Below, in pieces: positions 59,152 through 64,000 of a stretch of 64,000 nt of DNA. Each line of letters starts with the position of its first letter. Within the stretch, counting starts at the first letter, position 1. Under the pieces are notes generated by a model that had not been told where the DNA came from, ran no database searches, and saw nothing but the letters and a program-made list of their open reading frames with translations. Origin of the DNA: Actinomycetota bacterium (GTDB taxonomy: Bacteria; Actinomycetota; Acidimicrobiia; Acidimicrobiales; AC-14); assembly GCA_005888325.1 (NCBI GenBank), contig VAWU01000014.1:1-64000 (forward strand). The letters run 5' to 3'. The position numbers and the translations under genes were made by a program.

Positions 59152-59157
59152 AAGTTA
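59152..59157 (-). promoter_or_regulatory. -10 element (TAACTT)
   Basis: On the minus strand TAACTT ends 7 nt before ATG 59144; it lies inside the longer alternative frame. Confidence 0.4.
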
Positions 59158-59249
59158 CGAGACATCGTCGGTCATGACGGCGCCCGCCGGCCGGTGAGGT
59201 AGAACGCAGCTGCCAGTGAGGCGTCCCAGGTCCCGCGGGGACTACCTTG

Positions 59250-59630
59250 ATGACCACGACGCCGAAAGCTCGCAGACGGGAAGGCGCTGAACGCTCCCAC
59301 ACGGTGGGTCGGAACTCGGCGCGGTGCATGGTGACGGTCTTGGCGTTGGGCTTCGTCCTGGGCGCGATCGGTTACTCAGCCGTCCCGTTTCGAGTGGACG
59401 TGCCTAAGGGCCGCTCCGGCCAGTGTGTGCCCGCCGCTCTCGCGATCGTGACCCAAGGCGATGCGGACAGCCAGACTGGCAGTTGGCTCAAGTACGGGTA
59501 CTGCGCCAATGCTGCCAAGGCACGCCTGGCAACCTCCGGTGTCATCGCGGCGCTCGCGATCGTGTTCGCGGCAGGAGCATCGCGCGTGCTCCGCATGCAC
59601 GAGGAGGAACACGCCGTGCTCGTCGGCTGA
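59250..59630 (+). CDS. Small two-segment membrane protein
   Basis: Family not recognised. The 126-residue protein has two hydrophobic segments (about 27-45, MVTVLALGFVLGAIGYSAV; and 95-112, SGVIAALAIVFAAGAS). A loop with two Cys (GQCVPAAL and YGYCANAA) lies between them, probably extracytoplasmic and disulfide-bonded. A basic N-terminus precedes. It lies between a VOC gene and an adenylate cyclase, and nothing around it fixes a role. Confidence 0.6.
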   Translation: MTTTPKARRREGAERSHTVGRNSARCMVTVLALGFVLGAIGYSAVPFRVDVPKGRSGQCVPAALAIVTQGDADSQTGSWLKYGYCANAAKARLATSGVIAALAIVFAAGASRVLRMHEEEHAVLVG

Positions 59631-59756
59631 GCCCGCTGGTCAGTGCGTGCGAGTGCAGCGTGGATCGAGGCCGCTGCTCGCGCGGGGCCCTGGGGAGGCT
59701 CCTTCAGGACGTTCGGATGCTGTCGACACCAGGACTCTCCGGGGACTCCGAACTCA

Positions 59757-60569
59757 TCAGTGCGCTGCAGGATCCGCCTGCCAGCGCAATGTCTGGATGC
59801 GGTAGTCGCCTGTCAGCCCCTTCAGCTCGACCGTCCCGGCGTCGGTGAAGCTGAACTCGGTGCTGTCATCGACCGCTGCGCTGACCTCTGGAGTGACGAG
59901 GATTTGGCCACCTTCGGCGAATGCGGCGACGCGCGCCGCCAGTGCGACGTTGCGGCCGAACAGGTCACCTTCGCGGTGTACGGCCACGCCGGCGTGGATG
60001 CCGATGCGCACCCGGATCGGGGTGCCGCGCAGCCGCCGGTCGCCGTTGGCCAGCGCCGTTTGGATCCCGATCGCGCACCGCATCGCCTCCGCGGGGAGGG
60101 CGAAGGCGATCATGAACCCATCGCCCTGGGACTTGATGATGTGGCCGGCGTGCTCGTTGACCTTGCGCCGCACGATCCGGTCGTGGCCATCCAGAACCCG
60201 GAGCCAGGCCTTGTCGCCGAGGCGCTCGTTGAGCGCGGTGGAGTCCTCGATGTCCGAGAAGAAGATCGTCACCGTGCCGTCGCGGGCCGCGAGGCGGCGC
60301 AGGTCAGGCTGCTCGACCTGCGCCCAACCCGCGAGCTCTTCGATCGAGCTCCGGATCGCGCCGCCGATTCCCTTCGCGCGAACAAGCGCTGCCGTCTCGA
60401 GGACGGCCTTGACCGTCGCTCGACCGCCGGAAGCCCAGGTGCTCTCCGCCGCGCTCAGCTTCCGCTCGAGCGTCGCGGCCCTGCGCCGCTGGTGCAGCCA
60501 GAGCCCGCTGGCCGTCGCCAGCGCGGCGGCCTCCACGACGATGATCAAAACGAGGACGATCGACGACAC
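59757..60569 (-). CDS. Class III adenylate/guanylate cyclase
   Basis: Nucleotide cyclase of 270 residues. A single N-terminal membrane segment (SSIVLVLIIVVEAAALATAS) leads into a coiled linker and a catalytic domain. Metal-binding Asp residues lie in FFSDIEDSTAL and KSQGDGFMIAF. Transition-state Asn/Arg are in GRNVALAARV. GTG 60569 is chosen because the membrane segment starts there; the frame extends to 60854 upstream without family sequence. It probably makes cAMP as a membrane-tethered signal source. Confidence 0.85.
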   Translation of the reverse strand: MSSIVLVLIIVVEAAALATASGLWLHQRRRAATLERKLSAAESTWASGGRATVKAVLETAALVRAKGIGGAIRSSIEELAGWAQVEQPDLRRLAARDGTVTIFFSDIEDSTALNERLGDKAWLRVLDGHDRIVRRKVNEHAGHIIKSQGDGFMIAFALPAEAMRCAIGIQTALANGDRRLRGTPIRVRIGIHAGVAVHREGDLFGRNVALAARVAAFAEGGQILVTPEVSAAVDDSTEFSFTDAGTVELKGLTGDYRIQTLRWQADPAAH

Positions 60570-60661
60570 CAGACACGGCGTAGAGCATTCGCGGACCCCT
60601 GTCCAGCGGAGAGCGGACCAAGCGATAAGACTGGTGGCGCTGGAGACAGGACGGTGTCCGG

Positions 60662-60931
60662 ATGATCGAAGACCTTGACGATTCCCGCCGCAAGGAGCCA
60701 CCTTTCGTCTTTGGGCGAGCGGGAAATGCTCGAGGCATGGTTCGAGTTCCACCGCACCACCCTGCTTCTCAAGTGCGAAGGACTCGATGACCTCGGCCGC
60801 AGGAGCCGACCGGTGCCCACCTCCAAGCTGTCGCTCCATGGTCTGGTACGCCACATGGCAGAGGTTGAGCGCAACACAACGGCCATGCCGACCTCATCCG
60901 CGAGCTCGTCGATGGAAGTGTGGGCTGGTGA
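60662..60931 (+). pseudogene. Broken DUF664/DinB-family gene
   Basis: Three pieces of one DUF664-type protein lie in order but in different frames. MIEDLDDSRRKEPPFVFG is in the first frame. GEREMLEAWFEFHRTTLL to VRHMAEVER lies after a one-base insertion in the tttggg run at about 60710-60715. The C-terminal HNGHADLIRELVDGSVGW with its stop at 60929-60931 is back in the first frame. The central 80 or so residues normal for the family are missing between VER and HNGH. It is therefore a decayed gene with a frameshift and an internal deletion. Confidence 0.75.
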
Positions 60932-61234
60932 TCGGACAATCGTCCCGCGGGGATGCTCGACGAAGCCGAGCGTCCAGCTGTGAGGGACGAGCGCCGACCG
61001 TCGTCGCGCGAGCGCGAAATGAGCGGCCCGGCGGCGTGGCCGTCGGATCTAAGGCCGAAACGCGTGCACCTTGTGGCGCCCGAACTGCCTGATTGGCGCC
61101 GCACGTATGTCCCGACACCGTCCCGTTCGATACGATGTGAGCGCCGTACATCACGGAGCATGACGTTGCGCTTGACGGCGCAGATGCACGTCGTCGTCGA
61201 CGAGAACTCGAGACAGACAACCGAGAGGTGGGCC
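60932..61234. other. Gap between the DUF664 pseudogene and the TIGR03086-type gene
   Basis: About 300 nt without a convincing gene. On the plus strand a TACGAT hexamer near 61127-61132 is a possible -10. ATG 61160 opens a frame in phase with the next gene (MTLRLTAQMHVVVDENSRQ), but this extension does not look like the family. GAGAGGTG at 61223-61230 is the ribosome-binding site of the next gene. Confidence 0.4.
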
Positions 61235-61804
61235 ATGGATCTGCTACCGACTATGGAGAAGGTGCTCGACCGCGCGGGGACGGTGGTCGACGGAGTCGAG
61301 CCGAGCGAGTTGGGCAACGCAACCCCCTGCACAGAGTGGACGGTGCGCGACGTGATCAACCACGTCGTCGGCGGCGCCACCATGTTCGCCGAGTGCGTCG
61401 AGCAGGGATCGGTCCAGGACGACCGCCTCGGGCAGCTGATGGGTGGCGACAACCTTGGTGATGACTACAAGGGCGCGTTCCACGTGGCGTCCGACCGTGC
61501 GCGTGCTGCGTTCAGCGGCCAGGGTGCGCTGGAGAAGATGGTCAAGCTGCCCTTCGGTGAAATGCCGGCGGGCGTCGCACTGAACATTGCGGTGATGGAC
61601 GTCATGACGCACGCGCTCGACATTGCCAAGGCGACCGGCCAGACGGTGGACGACGACGAACTGCTCGAGACTGCGCTCACGATCGGCCGCCAGTTGATCA
61701 CCGCTGACTTCCGGAAGCCGGGCGTCTTCGATGCCGAGCAGCCGGCGCCGCCGAACGCGTCCACCGCCGACAAGCTCCTCGCCTTCGCAGGCAGAAAGGT
61801 GTAG
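61235..61804 (+). CDS. TIGR03086 family metal-binding (DinB-like) protein
   Basis: A 189-residue DinB-like four-helix protein of the MDMPI_N/TIGR03086 type: ATPCTEWTVRDVINHVVGGA with the typical W-x-V-x-D-x-x-N-H motif, and MDVMTHALDIAKATG carrying the conserved D-V-x-x-H. It likely binds a metal and may be a mycothiol-linked transferase. ATG 61235 has GAGAGGTG 5 nt upstream, a real Shine-Dalgarno. A hairpin follows its stop. Confidence 0.83.
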   Translation: MDLLPTMEKVLDRAGTVVDGVEPSELGNATPCTEWTVRDVINHVVGGATMFAECVEQGSVQDDRLGQLMGGDNLGDDYKGAFHVASDRARAAFSGQGALEKMVKLPFGEMPAGVALNIAVMDVMTHALDIAKATGQTVDDDELLETALTIGRQLITADFRKPGVFDAEQPAPPNASTADKLLAFAGRKV

Positions 61805-61815
61805 CGCAGAACGCC

Positions 61816-61831
61816 GGGGGAGATCTCCCCC
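61816..61831. terminator. Perfect palindrome GGGGGAGATCTCCCCC
   Basis: A 16-bp palindrome 11 nt after the TIGR03086-type gene stop and 16 nt before the next ATG. It can form a tight RNA hairpin at the gene junction. There is no U-tract, so it may attenuate or simply mark the transcript end. Confidence 0.4.
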
Positions 61832-61847
61832 GCCAAGCGTCTCGACG

Positions 61848-62597
61848 ATGCGCTATCCCGTCATCTTCCTGCCTGGGATCATCGCGCCGGCAACCATCCG
61901 TTATGGCCCGCTCGTAGAGCGCCTCGCCGACGTGGACGTCGTCGTCCGAGATCTCGCCGTCTACGACGATGACCAGCCACCGGGCGACTTCTCGATCGAC
62001 ACGGAGCTCGTTGCGCTCGACCGCGCCGCCCACGACGCGGGGTTGACAAAGTTCCACCTCTACGGTCACTCGGGTGGCGGAGCGGTCGCGCTCGCCTACG
62101 CGGTGTCGCGCGGCGATCGCGTGCAGAGCTTGGCGGTGGACGAGCCGGCGTCGGACATGACCGCGGAGGGCGACGCGGTGTACGGCTGGCCAGAGTTCGA
62201 CGAAGCGGTGTTGCTCCCACCCGCCGAGTCGATGGCTGCCTTCATGCGACTGCAGGTTGCCGAGGACGTGATTCTTCCCGCGCCTCCCGCCGGGAAGCCG
62301 CCCCCGTGGATGGCGAAGCGACCGGCGGCAATCCGGGCGTTCGTGGGCGCGCTGCGTCGTCACCGTGTCGAGCCGGCCGCGTACGCGGGCTTCGCTTCGC
62401 CGGTCTACTTCAGTCGCGGGTCACGAACGCATCCCCGTTGGGAGGCGATGCAGACGCGGCTCGCTGGACTGTTCCCGGACTTCACGGGTGAAGTGTTCGA
62501 AGGACTCCACCACCTCAACACCTCGCACCAGGCCGAGCCAGATCGCGTGGCCGCAACCCTCGTGGGGTTCTGGGAGCGATCCGAAGCGGGCGCGTAG
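61848..62597 (+). CDS. Alpha/beta hydrolase
   Basis: A 249-residue alpha/beta-hydrolase-fold enzyme. The nucleophile elbow is LYGHSGGGAV (Ser75). The oxyanion region is FLPGIIAPA and the C-terminal His candidate is in EGLHHLNTSHQ. The acidic member is not certain. Substrate unknown. ATG 61848 gives the fold's first strand (YPVIFLPGI). It follows the palindrome at 61816-61831. Confidence 0.85.
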   Translation: MRYPVIFLPGIIAPATIRYGPLVERLADVDVVVRDLAVYDDDQPPGDFSIDTELVALDRAAHDAGLTKFHLYGHSGGGAVALAYAVSRGDRVQSLAVDEPASDMTAEGDAVYGWPEFDEAVLLPPAESMAAFMRLQVAEDVILPAPPAGKPPPWMAKRPAAIRAFVGALRRHRVEPAAYAGFASPVYFSRGSRTHPRWEAMQTRLAGLFPDFTGEVFEGLHHLNTSHQAEPDRVAATLVGFWERSEAGA

Positions 62598-62735
62598 CCA
62601 ACAGGGCGCTCTCGCAGGGTCTCACCATCCAGTTGTACGCCGTCGAGAACGGTTCGCACCAGGAAACTCCGGGCAGGAGCTTCCAAACGCATGACCAACC
62701 GCCGCTACACCGCGGGAACACCCGGCCGTGCGTCC

Positions 62736-63596
62736 TCAGGTGGCCGCGTGAGCGAGGTCCATCTCCCACCACAGGAAGTTCCTCGACTGGTCGAGGATCT
62801 GTTGACGGTGCTCGCTATATGGGACGTGGCACGTTTCCTTCCAGTACTCGAGGAACGCGTCGAGCCCTTGAGCCTGCGCGGCGTCGATCGTGCTCAGGGC
62901 CCACTGGTACGACACGAGCGGGTCGGTTGTGCAGTGGAAGTCGAGCGCCGGGGCGTCGCCCGGCGAGATGGTGCCGACCACGAGCTGCGCACCTGAGAGC
63001 GAGACCGCTGCTCGCACGCTCGCCGACGGATCCTCCGAGGACGAATAGCCCACGTTGAGCGCGGTGATCGCACCCGCGGACGAGCCGCCGATGGCGATGC
63101 GGTTCGGGTCGATGCCGTATGTCGCGGCGTTGCTACGGAGGAAACGCACGGCGGTCTGGGCATCTTCTGCGGCCTCCTTGATCGCCGCCACGCAATTCGA
63201 GAACGATCCCGAGCACCCCGGTGACTCGAGCCGATAGTCGATCGAGACGTTCAGGTAGCCCTTCTTGGAGAACGTCGTCGCTTCATCGACGAGCTCGGAC
63301 GACGTCTTACTGCCACAACAGAACGAGCCGCCGTGGACCCACACGATCGCGGGCCGACTGGTGACCGTGTCGCCAGTGGGCTGGTACATGTCGAGTTTCA
63401 ATGTGATCGTCTGGTTCTCGAGATTGACCGCGCTGCCGTAGGTCACGTCGCTCGTCACCGTGACCGCAGTGATGATCGGGTCGCGGTACCGCACGGGCGC
63501 GGTGCCGGGTGGCGTGATGTTCGGCCATATCGGCCCGCATCCGGCGGCGACGATCACGAGCACAGCGACGACGGGCAGCAGAAGGCGATGACGCAT
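62736..63596 (-). CDS. Lipoprotein alpha/beta hydrolase (carboxylesterase-like)
   Basis: A 286-residue surface hydrolase. The lipoprotein signal ends in lipobox VAAGC (Cys20). The catalytic domain has the oxyanion motif VHGGSFCCG (HGG) and the nucleophile GGSSAGA (GxSxG), as in hormone-sensitive-lipase-type esterases and dienelactone-like hydrolases. The C-terminal His is probably in HVPYSEHR. ATG 63596 is chosen for the signal peptide. Likely an exported esterase. Confidence 0.85.
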   Translation of the reverse strand: MRHRLLLPVVAVLVIVAAGCGPIWPNITPPGTAPVRYRDPIITAVTVTSDVTYGSAVNLENQTITLKLDMYQPTGDTVTSRPAIVWVHGGSFCCGSKTSSELVDEATTFSKKGYLNVSIDYRLESPGCSGSFSNCVAAIKEAAEDAQTAVRFLRSNAATYGIDPNRIAIGGSSAGAITALNVGYSSSEDPSASVRAAVSLSGAQLVVGTISPGDAPALDFHCTTDPLVSYQWALSTIDAAQAQGLDAFLEYWKETCHVPYSEHRQQILDQSRNFLWWEMDLAHAAT

Positions 63597-63741
63597 GATG
63601 CGATGGTCGTGCCGCGACCGGCCCGCGGTCAAGTCAGGGGCGCGTACGACGTCGAGGAGACCTGGAGCATCTCGTATCGAAGACAACCGATCGAGAGCGG
63701 GCTGGCGGGACAGGACTGCATCGCTCGGCTCCCTTGGCGCT

Positions 63742-64000
63742 TCAGTTTGCGAGCACCCGTACAGCTTCGAGCTGTCTGGCGTCGAGTGCTTCGAAGGTCG
63801 CGTACGCCGCGACGTTCTCCCTGAGCTGCTCGGGCGTGCGTGCGCCGAAGAGCACGCTCGCAAGATGCCGGTGCGAGAACGCGTATGCGAAGGCCACGTG
63901 TGACGGTGGCACACCCCATTGCTCCGCGAGCGCCACGACCTTCGGGGCGAGTTCCTTCCCTGCCCGGTTGAGCGGAGATTCGTTGTCGTCAACCCGACCG
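63742..64000 (-). CDS. Aldo/keto reductase, C-terminal part
   Basis: Partial gene; the 5' end lies beyond position 64000. The visible 85 residues are typical of the last two helices of aldo/keto reductases: VALAEQWGVPPSHVAFAYAF, SVLFGARTPEQLRENV and a final ALDARQLEAVRVLAN. The frame is open to the window edge. Substrate cannot be told. Confidence 0.8.
   Translation of the reverse strand, partial: GRVDDNESPLNRAGKELAPKVVALAEQWGVPPSHVAFAYAFSHRHLASVLFGARTPEQLRENVAAYATFEALDARQLEAVRVLAN

Overview
The window is a high-GC (about 70%), gene-dense chromosomal segment from an actinobacterium. The gene order and protein flavour fit a rod-shaped, non-mycolate lineage such as class Acidimicrobiia: mreBCD-mrdA-rodA, a TIGR03960/TIGR03936 pair before an RNase E/G gene, obgE-proB, nadD-LytR_C-rsfS and a class II DAHP synthase. 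That placement is inference. No rRNA, CRISPR array, prophage or insertion sequence was seen.

Layout. 1-3.8 kb: two minus-strand tRNAs (Gly-TCC, Pro-TGG), then tig-clpP-clpX. 3.9-11.2 kb: a small Ala-rich protein, folC and the cell-elongation cluster mreB-mreC-mreD-mrdA-rodA. 11.3-19.4 kb: msrA, the radical SAM pair, an RNase E/G gene, rplU-rpmA, obgE-proB. 19.5-29.7 kb: a minus-strand operon (lipoprotein-like solute-binding protein, solute-binding plus VWA lipoprotein, membrane coiled-coil protein, PspA), a divergent PIG-L deacetylase, a frameshifted AAA+ gene with a TerB-like N-terminus, proA, and a MoxR ATPase with a CoxE-type VWA partner. 29.8-35.2 kb: a GT-C mannosyltransferase-like protein, an EEP phosphatase/nuclease and the sulfur operon sir-cysC-cysH. 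35.4-39.7 kb: class II DAHP synthase, a bacterioferritin-like protein, nadD, a LytR_C envelope protein, rsfS.

39.7-64 kb is the accessory half. It holds a ferritin-like diiron protein, a poly-gamma-glutamate-hydrolase-like protein, a secreted phosphoesterase with a lipoprotein, a class C beta-lactamase-like hydrolase, a transglutaminase-like protein, MerR, pdxH, a methyltransferase, an ECF-type sigma factor with a chimeric VOC partner, a CehA-type PHP metallohydrolase, SixA, an amine oxidase, a class III cyclase and several small enzymes. Decay is visible here: an HNH/13E12-type remnant beside an intact SOS-box-like palindrome, a broken DUF664 gene, and an in-frame amber codon upstream of the CehA-type gene.

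A recurring regulatory architecture runs through the window. More than twenty genes on both strands carry a TANNNT hexamer (TAGGGT, TACCGT, TACGCT and similar) 6-11 nt before the start codon and have no Shine-Dalgarno sequence, which predicts leaderless transcripts. Two divergent pairs have such hexamers back to back, in intergenic gaps of 23 and 35 bp. By contrast clpP, sir, msrA, the secreted phosphoesterase and the TIGR03086-type gene have clear Shine-Dalgarno sequences.

All functions are assigned by reading motifs and gene context; no database search was run.
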